Shown one piece after another: positions 34,888 to 42,747 of a DNA stretch of 64,000 nucleotides. The DNA lies in assembly GCF_035953295.1 (NCBI RefSeq), contig NZ_CP108370.1:5051001-5115000 (forward strand), read 5' to 3'. Below the pieces are notes generated by a model that ran no database searches, was not told the DNA's origin, and saw only the letters and a program-made list of their open reading frames with translations. How positions within the stretch are numbered: the first letter of the stretch is position 1; every line of letters starts with the position of its first letter. This stretch comes from Streptomyces sp. NBC_01335. GTDB lineage: Bacteria > Actinomycetota > Actinomycetes > Streptomycetales > Streptomycetaceae. The position numbers and the translations under genes are program-made.

Positions 34888-35484
34888 ATGACTCCGAAAC
34901 TCACGGGCGGCCGCGACGCAGCCGTCCTCGTCGCCCCGCTTCTGCTGGTCCTCTACGGCGTTCTGCGCCTTGTCGACGGGCTGGACGGAAAGCACGGGCC
35001 AGGGCTTGCCTGGAACGTCGGGCACACCCTGTTCTTCGTCGGCTTCTTACTCTTCGGTGTGGTGACGTTCCGGCTGCGGCGGATCGCTCGCGCCACCACC
35101 GGCTACGGGCGTCACGCCGCTGACGCGGCCACGGCGGTCAGCCTGTTCGGGATCGCCTGTTTCCTCCGGGTGATTCTCGGCGACCTGTTCGCGGCCCTGG
35201 ACGACGCCGCACCCCTGCCCGAACCGCTGCAACTGGCGGGCCCGCTCGCCTTCCAACTCGGCTGGCTGGTTCTTCTGATCATGCCGGTGACCGCCACGCC
35301 TCGTGCGCTGCCGGTGTGGAGCCCTCTGCTGGTGCTCGCGGGCTTCCTTCTCTTCTCGGTCGACCTCGACCTGCTGCCGGTCGGCGGGCTGCTCCTGACC
35401 GCCGGACTGCTCCCGGTGGCCCGCATCGCCGTCACCGGGCGCCGACCCGGCTCGCCGCCGGGCGTGCGTCAGAGCCTTCGGTGA
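34888..35484 (+). CDS. Polytopic membrane protein, function unknown
   Basis: 198 residues with six hydrophobic helices (near 10-30, 43-62, 78-100, 115-135, 142-162, 163-182). Arg/Ala-rich short loops lie between them. No motif recognised. The ATG at 34888 lacks a ribosome site; GATAGG and TAGGGA upstream are possible -10 elements. Monocistronic by position. Confidence 0.65.
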   Translation: MTPKLTGGRDAAVLVAPLLLVLYGVLRLVDGLDGKHGPGLAWNVGHTLFFVGFLLFGVVTFRLRRIARATTGYGRHAADAATAVSLFGIACFLRVILGDLFAALDDAAPLPEPLQLAGPLAFQLGWLVLLIMPVTATPRALPVWSPLLVLAGFLLFSVDLDLLPVGGLLLTAGLLPVARIAVTGRRPGSPPGVRQSLR

Positions 35485-35499
35485 GCCCCGCCGTGTCTC

Positions 35500-35740
35500 A
35501 ACCCCGGAGAAGGACACGGCCGCCTCGATCGCGCCGGTGAACATCTCGGGGTCCCGGTAGCTCTTCGTGGCCGGGTCGAGGACGTTCGTGTAGATGATCG
35601 GGACACGGACCATCCGCATGGACCCACGGGGTGAGCCATCGGATCGGAGCCCCGTCGCCCGGGTAAAGGTCGATGGGCTCGACTGCCCCATCGGGCGCCC
35701 GAGTGGCAAGCCGACATGCGCCAGATTCTGGGCCGCCCAC
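35500..35740 (-). pseudogene. Possible decayed gene fragment between the membrane protein and Uma2 genes
   Basis: The 378 bases 35485-35862 contain no intact gene. On the minus strand, about 40 codons read from 35619 (MRMVRVPIIYTNVLDPATKS, then YRDPEMFTGAIEAAVSFSG) have the GC-rich third positions of real coding sequence, then lose them. A second frame just upstream (PDGAVEPIDLYPGDGAPIRW) is also protein-like, as if a frameshift separated two parts of one gene. I do not recognise the family. Confidence 0.3.
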
Positions 35741-35862
35741 TGCGCGGGGCCCGTCCGGAAAGGGGTTCGGTGCTTCCCCGGGCCTCCTTCATCGTGGTGG
35801 ACGACCCGCAGCGCCGCGACGCCATATCCTGAGGGGCGAAGGGACAAGGGAAGGGGCTGTTG

Positions 35863-36408
35863 ATGAGCGTCGACGCGGTCATGCACACCGAGTTCCCCGC
35901 GGGGTACGTGGTCTTCTTCGGTACCGACGGGAAGGTGGTCATGACTCCGCGGAGCGAGGAGCACTCCAACACCATCAGGTCGATGCAGATCGACTCCTTG
36001 GCCCTCGGTCGGCACGCGAAGGTCATCTCCGACGTGTACATCGAATTCCCGGCCGACGAGAACTCTGCCCCCGACTTCGCGATCATGCGGGAGGACGCGC
36101 AGCGGCACGGCAAGCGTTACGGCTTCGAGGACGCGCTGCTGATCGCCGAGGTGGTGTCGGTCTCCTCAGCGCGCAAGGACTACGACGACTGCACCGCGAA
36201 GTACGGCCGCTCCGGCATCCCGGTCTACGTGGTGGTTGACCCGTACGCCGCCGAGGTCGTCGTCCACACCCGACCCGCCGGATCCCGCTACATCGCGGCC
36301 CACACGCACAACTACGGCTCGGGCAAGCTGCCCATCGAGCTGGCCGACGGACGTACGTACACCCTCGACCTGGACGAACTGCCCCGGCCCGAGCCGGACG
36401 CCCGCTGA
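35863..36408 (+). CDS. Uma2-family (DUF820) restriction-endonuclease-like protein
   Basis: 181 residues. The PD-(D/E)xK core is visible as ENSAPDFAI...LLIAEVVSVSSARKD, followed by YGRSGIPVYVVVDPYAAEVV, the Uma2 pattern. The N-terminal Glu-containing motif of most family members (YELxDGELVxM) is replaced by GTDGKVVMTPRSEEH, so one expected acidic residue is missing. Uma2 proteins are very numerous in Streptomyces and their role is unsettled. A decayed region precedes it. Confidence 0.85.
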   Translation: MSVDAVMHTEFPAGYVVFFGTDGKVVMTPRSEEHSNTIRSMQIDSLALGRHAKVISDVYIEFPADENSAPDFAIMREDAQRHGKRYGFEDALLIAEVVSVSSARKDYDDCTAKYGRSGIPVYVVVDPYAAEVVVHTRPAGSRYIAAHTHNYGSGKLPIELADGRTYTLDLDELPRPEPDAR

Positions 36409-36451
36409 CCCTACGGCGGAGTCCGGCCCGCGCCTTTGCGCGTCAGAGGCG

Positions 36452-36646
36452 TCACGACGTCCAGGTGACCGGCGCCCGAGGACATTCGGCTTGTTGTCGG
36501 GCGGTGTGGGGCTGGGCGAAGAGCTGCTGGATTCCGGTGATGCCGAGGAGGCGCCGGAGGAACGGGGGCCGGTTGTCCAGGTGGAGGCATGCACTGCCGC
36601 GGCCGGTCTCTGCCGTCAGGGTGAAGGAGGAGGGCAGAGGCATCAT
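36452..36646 (-). CDS. Miniature STAS-like protein, probably an internally deleted anti-anti-sigma factor
   Basis: 64 residues starting in an ATGA overlap with the stop of the cobalamin-binding protein, so it is translated with it. The first 22 residues (MMPLPSSFTLTAETGRGSAC) resemble the first strand of streptomycete STAS proteins. Residues 23-46 (HLDNRPPFLRRLLGITGIQQ, LF) resemble their last helix (pattern PPxLRRLLxITG). The roughly 50-60 central residues that normally carry the phosphorylatable Ser are missing. Codon use is normal. It may be a recent in-frame deletion or a real minimal protein. The rest of 36409-36451 is empty. Confidence 0.6.
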   Translation of the reverse strand: MMPLPSSFTLTAETGRGSACLHLDNRPPFLRRLLGITGIQQLFAQPHTARQQAECPRAPVTWTS

Positions 36647-37728
36647 GTGGTCGCTCCGGGGTGCGGCCCGGTGGCGGCGGGTGCACGGTCCAGAGCGAAG
36701 CGTGCCTGGTCGAGCAGCCGTGTGGTCCGGGGGAAGTCCTTGAGTTCGGTGGCCAGGATGTCCAGGGCGGGGTGCAGGGAACGGGCGGGTACCTGGCGTG
36801 CGGTGAGGATGCCCGCGGTCCAGGTGATGAACGTGGTGAACAGGTCGTCGTCGTCCGTGTAGAGGGCGACGGCGAGGAAGTCGACGATGTGGGCGAGGTC
36901 TTCGGCGGTGCGCTCACGCTGGTGGTTGGTGTAGGTGGCCATCGCGGGGAAGCGGTCTTCGAGCCGGGTGAGAACGGTCTTGACGAGCTGCGGCTGGGTG
37001 CGGCTGACGAGCGTGTACTCCTGGTCCGTCAGATGGGGCAGGTCGTCGATCTGCTGGTGCCCGCGAGCGGGTGTGGGGGCGGGGATGCCGTCGGCGAGTC
37101 GGCAGGCCGCGGCGCGTGCGTCGGGGGCCCAGGCGTCTGCGCCGAGGAGGCGGGCGTATCGGCCGTCGGGTCCGAAGGCTGCGCCGCCGACGAGGACGGG
37201 GATGCCGATGGCCTGGCAGGCGGTGATCGCCGCGTGGGCGGCGGGCAGCCGGGTGGGGAGGGAGGAGGAAAGGGCCACCGTGTCGGCGCCGCTGTTGTGG
37301 AGGTGGGCGATGAGGTGCGGGGTGGGGACCTGGGCGCCGAGGAAGTCGACCCGCCAGCCGCGCAGGGTGAGGACTTCGGCCAGGAGGCGGGCGGGGAGCG
37401 AGTGCCATTCCTGTTCCACGCAGGCCACGGTGATGTGACCGAGGCTGGGTGGGGTGCGGTGGGCGGGGTGGTGGGCGAGGGCGGCGATGACCCGTTCGGT
37501 GATGGCGCTGGCCGCGTGCTCCTGCGCGACGCTGAGCCGGTTGGCGGCCCATTCGGCGCCCACCTTCGCCTGCACGGGGGCGATGAGCGCCAGCAGGGCC
37601 GTCTCCGCGTCCAGGCCGTCGTCGAGAGCCGTGAAGACGATGTCCGCGGCGCGGTACTCGTCACGGGACGTGACGGCCGCCCACAACTGATCCCGCAGAC
37701 CCTGGACGTCGGTGCTCGTGGGGGTCAC
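36643..37728 (-). CDS. Cobalamin-binding sensor protein with CarH-type photoreceptor signature, no DNA-binding domain
   Basis: 361 residues from a GTG overlapping the upstream phosphatase stop (GTGA). Residues about 10-95 form the helical cap of B12-binding proteins and contain W60-x9-E70-H71 (EWAANRLSVAQEHAAS), the motif that defines adenosylcobalamin photoreceptors of the CarH type. Residues 97-215 form the Rossmann-like B12-binding domain with the probable lower ligand His109 in E-W-H (CVEQEWHSLPARLL), then SSSLPTR and VLVGGAAFG. The last 125 residues are an all-helical domain of unknown type in place of the MerR domain of CarH/LitR. It is encoded between a PP2C phosphatase and a STAS-like protein, so it may signal by protein contact rather than by binding DNA (inference). 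Confidence 0.88.
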   Translation of the reverse strand: MTPTSTDVQGLRDQLWAAVTSRDEYRAADIVFTALDDGLDAETALLALIAPVQAKVGAEWAANRLSVAQEHAASAITERVIAALAHHPAHRTPPSLGHITVACVEQEWHSLPARLLAEVLTLRGWRVDFLGAQVPTPHLIAHLHNSGADTVALSSSLPTRLPAAHAAITACQAIGIPVLVGGAAFGPDGRYARLLGADAWAPDARAAACRLADGIPAPTPARGHQQIDDLPHLTDQEYTLVSRTQPQLVKTVLTRLEDRFPAMATYTNHQRERTAEDLAHIVDFLAVALYTDDDDLFTTFITWTAGILTARQVPARSLHPALDILATELKDFPRTTRLLDQARFALDRAPAATGPHPGATT

Positions 37729-39446
37729 GCGGTGTACCTGCCCCGGGTGCGGCCGTTCACGGCGCTGAGATGCTGGGTGCGGGGTGCACTGATGGCGATG
37801 AGGGCCATGTCGTCGTGGCGGCCGTCGCGCAGCCACTGGGAGGCGAGCATCTGGATGCGCTCGACGACGGCTTCGGCCGGCATGTCGGCGCACTCGGCCA
37901 GGGCCTGTCGCAGGCGTTCGTCTCCGAACATCTCGTCACCCAGGGGGCCGCCGCGGGCTTCGGTGAATCCGTCGGTGTAGAGAAGGCAGGTGTCGCCCGG
38001 CTCCAGAACGGCTTCCACGGTGAGGGCCTCGATCGTGGGGAGGACCCCTATCAGCGAACCGCGGGTGGGGACCTCCTCGATGATTCCGTCGGCGCGGACC
38101 ACGAGGGGGCTGGGATGGCCGGCCGACGTGAGGCGCAGTCGCACCTCGTTCTCCGTACGGTGCACCGAGGCCAGTACGAGCGTGGCGAAGCGGGTGTGAT
38201 GGGAGCTCAGCAGGGCGCCGTTGAGGAGTCGCAGCATTCGTTCGTGGTCGTCAGCCATCGGGAGCAGCGCTTGCAGGGTGTTGCGGATCTTGCCGGTCAG
38301 GACGGCGGCTTCCAGTCCCTTGCCGCACACGTCCCCGAGGACCACCAGGGACGCGTCCGCCACGGTGGTTCCGGGGTGGACGTCGTAGAAGTCGCCCCCG
38401 ACCTGTTCGGCGGAGCCGGCGGGGCGGTAGCCGCCGGCGATCTCCACTCCGTCCAGGCGTTGCAGGCTCGGGGGCAGCAGGTCGCGCATCAAGGTCTGGG
38501 TGATGGCGCTCTGCTCGCTGTAGAGGCGGGCGGCGGACAGCGCGGCACCGGCTCGGGCCGCGAACAGGCGGGCGAAGACCTCTTCGTTCTCGTTGAACCG
38601 GGTGCGACCGCTGCGGCGGAGCAGGATCAGGGCTCCCGCCGGCACCCCGTGGCCGGGCAGGGGGGTCACGACGACCGACTCGACCTTCTCGGTGAAGCCG
38701 TCGGGGAGGACCCACGCCGGCAGTGCGGCGGGGTCGATCCAGCGCGACGGTACGGGCGGGAACCCCTGGAGCGCTTCCGCGAGTCCGGGGAGATCGGACG
38801 GGTCGGCGACGAGCAGAGCGCGGTCGGCTTCCTGCCCGGTGAGGGCTCGGGAGACGGGCAGTTCGCCGCCCTTCGCGGGGGCGACGACGATGGCGACGTC
38901 CGCGAGGTACTCGGCGGCGAGCTGCGCGGTCGCGGCCATGCACCTGTCGGTGTTCAACGAGGCCAGCAGGACATTGGACGCCTCCGAAAGGAAACGAGTG
39001 CGTTCACGCTCCGTGAGAAGCGCCTCTTCCGCGAGCCGCCGATCGGTGTCGTCGACCAGCCACCACACCACACTCCCCTCCGGTGTGCGCGTGGCATGTG
39101 CCTCGAAGCTCTGGGCCCCGATCCGCCCCGACACCGGGGCCGGCGCGGCGGACTCCTCGTCGGCCCGTCGGGCGGAGCCGATGTGTGCCTCCGTCATGCG
39201 TCGGTGGGCTTCGGCCAACCAGCCGGGAGCCACGTCCCGCATGCTCGCCCCGGGCGTCGCACCGCCCAGGAGGAGGTCGGCCGCGCTGTTCAGATCAAGA
39301 AGCGTCCCAGCCGCGTCCGCCACCATGGCGGGGTAGGGGGCCAAGCCCCACCAACTGGTTCGGGTAGCGGTATTTTCCCTGGTTGAGGCCATGGAATAGG
39401 GCCCGCCCTGGGCGAACCGCACCACCTTCCCCTGCTCGTTGAACAT
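37725..39446 (-). CDS. PAS-GAF-PP2C (RsbU/SpoIIE-type) serine phosphatase
   Basis: 573 residues from ATG 39446; ATG 39392 is an alternative. PAS domain about residues 30-130 (APYPAMVADAAGTLLDLNSA), GAF about 140-310 (LLASLNTDRCMAATAQLAAE), PP2C-SpoIIE about 330-555. The metal-binding residues are intact: GGDFYDV, GDVCGKGLEAAVL, LLYTDGFTEAR and GRHDDMALIAIS. Such enzymes dephosphorylate STAS anti-anti-sigma factors and so free a SigB-type sigma factor. It is coupled by GTGA overlap to the cobalamin-binding protein, making that the likely signal input. A 14-bp palindrome (TTGCCGTGCGGCAA, 39449-39462) abuts the start. Confidence 0.92.
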   Translation of the reverse strand: MFNEQGKVVRFAQGGPYSMASTRENTATRTSWWGLAPYPAMVADAAGTLLDLNSAADLLLGGATPGASMRDVAPGWLAEAHRRMTEAHIGSARRADEESAAPAPVSGRIGAQSFEAHATRTPEGSVVWWLVDDTDRRLAEEALLTERERTRFLSEASNVLLASLNTDRCMAATAQLAAEYLADVAIVVAPAKGGELPVSRALTGQEADRALLVADPSDLPGLAEALQGFPPVPSRWIDPAALPAWVLPDGFTEKVESVVVTPLPGHGVPAGALILLRRSGRTRFNENEEVFARLFAARAGAALSAARLYSEQSAITQTLMRDLLPPSLQRLDGVEIAGGYRPAGSAEQVGGDFYDVHPGTTVADASLVVLGDVCGKGLEAAVLTGKIRNTLQALLPMADDHERMLRLLNGALLSSHHTRFATLVLASVHRTENEVRLRLTSAGHPSPLVVRADGIIEEVPTRGSLIGVLPTIEALTVEAVLEPGDTCLLYTDGFTEARGGPLGDEMFGDERLRQALAECADMPAEAVVERIQMLASQWLRDGRHDDMALIAISAPRTQHLSAVNGRTRGRYTA

Positions 39447-39593
39447 ATTTGCCGTGCGGCAAGCATCCTCCAGGGGTGTCCTCGATGGCAACCTGCCCCC
39501 GCGTGCCGTGTTCCCGTCCCGGTGTGCTGCACGCGAGGCGCACACCGCGGGACCGGAACCTTCACGCGTCGATCACACAAGTGCGCCCGGAGG

Positions 39594-39761
39594 CTAGGCC
39601 GTGTCTGACCATTCCCGCCGGGCGGTCGGCGCCCGGCACGGCACCTCGCGGTGTTGTCGGACCGCCCGCGTACAGCCAGTACGCGGGCGGTCCTCCGCCT
39701 TGCGAGGCACCGCACCGGACACCGCCCGCGGATCCGACGCGCATGGTCAGACACGGCCTAG
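39594..39761. mobile_element. 168-bp MITE with 19-bp terminal inverted repeats
   Basis: The ends 39594-39612 (CTAGGCCGTGTCTGACCAT) and 39743-39761 are perfect inverted repeats of 19 bp, including CTAG at each outer edge, the type of target used by IS5-related elements. Inside, a 15-bp hairpin with a 5-base loop (39659-39673 / 39679-39693) sits near the centre. There is no coding capacity. The right CTAG supplies the TAG stop codon of the neighbouring PP2C gene. A related end occurs at 42748. Confidence 0.8.
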
Positions 39762-40948
39762 TTCTCCCGTTCGACGGTGGGGCGTCCGTGCCAGTCCAGG
39801 CACATCACCAGCGAGTCGTCGGCGGCCGGGCCGGAGCCGCGGTGTCCGAGCAGTTCCTGCAGCATCGCCCGGGGCACCTGGGAGGCGGGGAGCAGCCGCG
39901 TGCTGGTGATCGACCTCGCCAGGGCCCGCAGGCTGTACTTCTCTCCGCCGGGTGACAGTGCGTCGTAGACGCCGTCACTGATGAAGAACAGGCGGTCACC
40001 GGGCTCGACGGCAAGGCGCTGGGGAACGTAGGCGGTGTCCTCGAACATCCCCAGCGGATCCTGCGCCTCCAACTCGACCGTCTCGACCGTGCCCGCCCGA
40101 AGCCGCCACACCCGCGGCGAGCCCGCGTCGATGACCTCCACCTCACCGGTCGGCAGATGGAACCGGAGCAGCAGCGTCGCCAGGTACTTGGTGCCCCCGT
40201 ACTGCCCGTGGACGGCCTGGTCCGCGAGATACGCCTGGTCGCTGAGGCTCAGTCCGGCGCGGCGGGCGTTGCGCAGGGCGTTGACGGCGAGGTTGGTCAG
40301 CAGCGCGGCGTCGATCCCCTCGCCCATGCCGTTGCTCACGGTCAGGTACAGATCGTCGGCGGAGGCGGACCAGTCGAAGCTGTCGCCGAAGATGGCGTAC
40401 GCGGGCTCCAGTTGCGCTCCGAGGCTGTACTCGGGGCGGGCGCAGGAGCGGCCGGGCAGCAGCTGCCACTGCATCTCGGCGGCCAGCGTCAGCCGCTCGG
40501 CCCGACGGGCCTGGAGGAACACGTCGGTGTCGCGTCCCGCCACGACCACTTCATGAGCCAGCGCGTCCGCGCACAACTGGAGTTCCCCGGCCACGTCCGC
40601 CTCCTCCGTGTCCCCGGTGGCCGGCAGGGTGACGCTCAGCACGCCGAGCCGGTCCCCGCGGACGCTGACCGGCAGGTGCACCGTTACCGTGGAAGCCGGG
40701 GCGTCGTACACGCAGTGCGCCTCCTGGGCCCCGAACGCGCGGCCCGGCGCGCTCTCGTGCACCGGCAACGGCCGCAGCGTGTGCGGCAGCACACCGACGG
40801 GCTGCAGCCTGGTCATGGCGTAATCGGCCATCAACAGTTCCACGGCGTGGGCGCGGAAACGATCCTCGATCAGGGAACGGAGCACGTCGAAGATCTCGTG
40901 GGGCGCGGCCTCGCGCAGAGCGCGCTCAACCGCACTGGGTCTCTCCAC
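39758..40948 (-). CDS. GAF-PP2C-like phosphatase with degenerate metal site
   Basis: 396 residues from a GTG (AAGGAAAGGAAG upstream). N-terminal GAF-like domain (about 1-150), then a SpoIIE/PP2C domain (170-390). YTDG and DD equivalents are present (FFISDGVYDALSPGG, AADDSLVMCLDW), and GGDxxD is FGDSFDW. The second motif reads SNGMGEGIDAALLT where GDVxGKGxxAA is expected, with Asn for the metal Asp. Activity may be reduced or altered. The stop codon TAG lies in the CTAG at the MITE edge, so the C-terminus may have been trimmed by insertion. Divergent from a MarR gene. Confidence 0.85.
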   Translation of the reverse strand: MERPSAVERALREAAPHEIFDVLRSLIEDRFRAHAVELLMADYAMTRLQPVGVLPHTLRPLPVHESAPGRAFGAQEAHCVYDAPASTVTVHLPVSVRGDRLGVLSVTLPATGDTEEADVAGELQLCADALAHEVVVAGRDTDVFLQARRAERLTLAAEMQWQLLPGRSCARPEYSLGAQLEPAYAIFGDSFDWSASADDLYLTVSNGMGEGIDAALLTNLAVNALRNARRAGLSLSDQAYLADQAVHGQYGGTKYLATLLLRFHLPTGEVEVIDAGSPRVWRLRAGTVETVELEAQDPLGMFEDTAYVPQRLAVEPGDRLFFISDGVYDALSPGGEKYSLRALARSITSTRLLPASQVPRAMLQELLGHRGSGPAADDSLVMCLDWHGRPTVEREN

Positions 40949-41045
40949 CGGTACCGGTCTTCCTTTCCTTCACATATCTTCATCTATGCGACTGCTCACA
41001 TCGACCAGCCAGAACGGGCACGAAGCGCCCACTCGGGAGTGTCAC

Positions 41046-41534
41046 ATGCGCGAGGCCCACGCCTCCCACGACCAGCACGCCTCCCGCACCGCGCCCGGAA
41101 TCGGCGACATGCTGGAGCTGCTGGAGGCAGCGTGGGAGCGCCACCGCGACACGCTCAGCACCGCGCCGCTCTCCTCCGCCCAAACCCGTGTGATGTACCT
41201 CATCGAACGCGAACCAGGCATCAACCTGACCGCGCTCGGCCGTCGCCTCTCCTCGGCCGCACCGTCCGTCACCCGCCTGTGCGACCGCCTCCAGGCCGCC
41301 GGATTCCTCCGCCGCACCCCCCACACCGAGGACCGGCGCGCCACGCAACTGGAACTCACGGAGGCCGGCGAGGCCTACCTCCACGGCATCCGGCACCGCC
41401 GGGAACAGGTCCTGTGCCAGGCCATGGATCGCATGAGCCCCGACGCCCAGAGCGCCCTAGCCGTAGGCCTCGCCGCTCTGTGCGACGCCGTCGGCGAGCC
41501 CACCGCGCAACCCGAGCACCGCGAAACCGCCTGA
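41046..41534 (+). CDS. MarR-family transcriptional regulator
   Basis: 162 residues from ATG 41046 (GGGAG upstream). ATG 40986 would add 20 residues, but those codons lack the usual GC-rich third positions. Winged helix: SAQTRVMYLIEREPGINLTA, AAPSVTRLCDRLQAAGFL and TEDRRATQLELTEAG. Divergent from the GAF-PP2C gene with about 100 bases between, which must hold both promoters. Its location within a sigma/phosphatase cluster suggests that it regulates part of it (inference). Confidence 0.85.
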   Translation: MREAHASHDQHASRTAPGIGDMLELLEAAWERHRDTLSTAPLSSAQTRVMYLIEREPGINLTALGRRLSSAAPSVTRLCDRLQAAGFLRRTPHTEDRRATQLELTEAGEAYLHGIRHRREQVLCQAMDRMSPDAQSALAVGLAALCDAVGEPTAQPEHRETA

Positions 41535-41685
41535 GCGGCCCACTCCTCACCACGGGGTGCTCGTCGGCCACGAGGAGTGCACCCCGTCTCCCTCCTCGGC
41601 TGCGCCGCGGGAAGCCGCAGGCATGCTTGACGGCCCCCGGGTGCCTGCGCGTGACCGGGGGCCGTCGAGGGAGAGGGAAGCGGGG

Positions 41686-42588
41686 TCAGGCCACGACGTT
41701 CATGCCTTCGCGGAGCTTGCGCAGGATGCGGTTCAGCAGCCGGGAGACGTGCATCTGGGAGATGCCGAGTTCCGCGCCGATCTGGGCCTGGGTCATCTCG
41801 GCGCCGAAGCGCATCCGGACGATGAGGCGCTCGCGTTCGTCGAGCTGCTCCAGGTGTGGGGCCAGGTCGTGGAGGTTCTCGAAGGTCTCCATCGCCGTGT
41901 CCCAGTCGCCGAGCACCTCGGCGTAGCCACGCTGTTGGCGCCCGTCGTCGCCGTCGGAGGAGGGAACGTCGAGCGATCCGGCCGAGTACCCGTTGGCGGC
42001 CACGAGCCCCTCGACGACCTCTTCCTCGCTCAGGGCGAGGTGGGCGGCGAGCTCCTTGACCGTCGGGTCCCGGTCGAGCCTGACGGACAGCGTCTCCTTG
42101 GCCTTGGCGAGCTCGACCCGCAGCTCCTGCAGGCGCCGGGGGACATGGACGGACCAGCTGGTGTCGCGGAAGAACCGCTTGATCTCGCCCACGATGTACG
42201 GGATCGCGAAGGTGGTGAACTCGACTTCGCGTGACAGGTCGAAGCGGTCGATGGCCTTGATCAGGCCGATCGTGCCGACCTGGACGATGTCCTCGGTGTC
42301 GTCTCCGGCGCGGTTGCGGAAGCGCTGCGCGGCGTAGCGGACGAGGGAGAGGTTCATCTCGATGAGTGTGTTGCGCGCGTACTGGTAGGTGTGGGTGCCT
42401 TCCTCCAGCGTCCGGAGGCGGTCGAAGAACACCTTCGACAGGGACCGTGCGTCCTGGGGAGCGATCTTCCCGGCATCCTCGACCCACGGCAGATCCTCCA
42501 CCGCGGACCGTGTGTCCACACCGGTCATGACGCACGGCTCCGTGAGCACGTTGCGTTCCGCGGCGGTTCGCGCCGACACGGCCGTCAT
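41686..42588 (-). CDS. SigB/SigF/SigG-type stress sigma factor
   Basis: 300 residues. Region 2 (NLSLVRYAAQRFRNRAGDDT, EDIVQVGTIGLIKAIDRFD, EVEFTTFAIPYIVGEIKRFF, RDTSWSVHVPRR) is the pattern of the streptomycete SigB family. Region 3 (RDPTVKELAAHLALSEEEVV) and region 4 (QLDERERLIVRMRFGAEMTQ, QAQIGAELGISQMHVSRLL) follow. GAAGGTG precedes the ATG at 42588. No anti-sigma kinase gene is adjacent, unlike many sigB loci, but two PP2C phosphatases and a STAS remnant are within 6 kb. I did not find a clear GTTT/GGGTAT self-type promoter. Confidence 0.94.
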   Translation of the reverse strand: MTAVSARTAAERNVLTEPCVMTGVDTRSAVEDLPWVEDAGKIAPQDARSLSKVFFDRLRTLEEGTHTYQYARNTLIEMNLSLVRYAAQRFRNRAGDDTEDIVQVGTIGLIKAIDRFDLSREVEFTTFAIPYIVGEIKRFFRDTSWSVHVPRRLQELRVELAKAKETLSVRLDRDPTVKELAAHLALSEEEVVEGLVAANGYSAGSLDVPSSDGDDGRQQRGYAEVLGDWDTAMETFENLHDLAPHLEQLDERERLIVRMRFGAEMTQAQIGAELGISQMHVSRLLNRILRKLREGMNVVA

Positions 42589-42747
42589 GGTGTCACCTTC
42601 CCTTTTCCGCACTCCTACGCGCGGTCCTTTGCCCCGCCGCCCGGAGGCCATTCCCGCTTCTTTCGGAAAACTTCTGATGTGTCGTCACCGAGCCGGCCGA
42701 GATGAACCGGAGGGGCCGTGTCGCAGCAGGCGTGCGCGAGGCCGCTC

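Noticed and set aside
40986..41045. Upstream ATG (40986) as the MarR start
   Set aside because: The extra 20 codons have mixed third positions unlike the gene, and the later ATG has a good ribosome site.
42589..42720. A SigB-family autoregulatory promoter (GTTT...GGGTAT) before the sigma gene
   Set aside because: The best match (GTTT, 12 bases, GGGAAT) has the wrong spacing and a mismatch in the -10.
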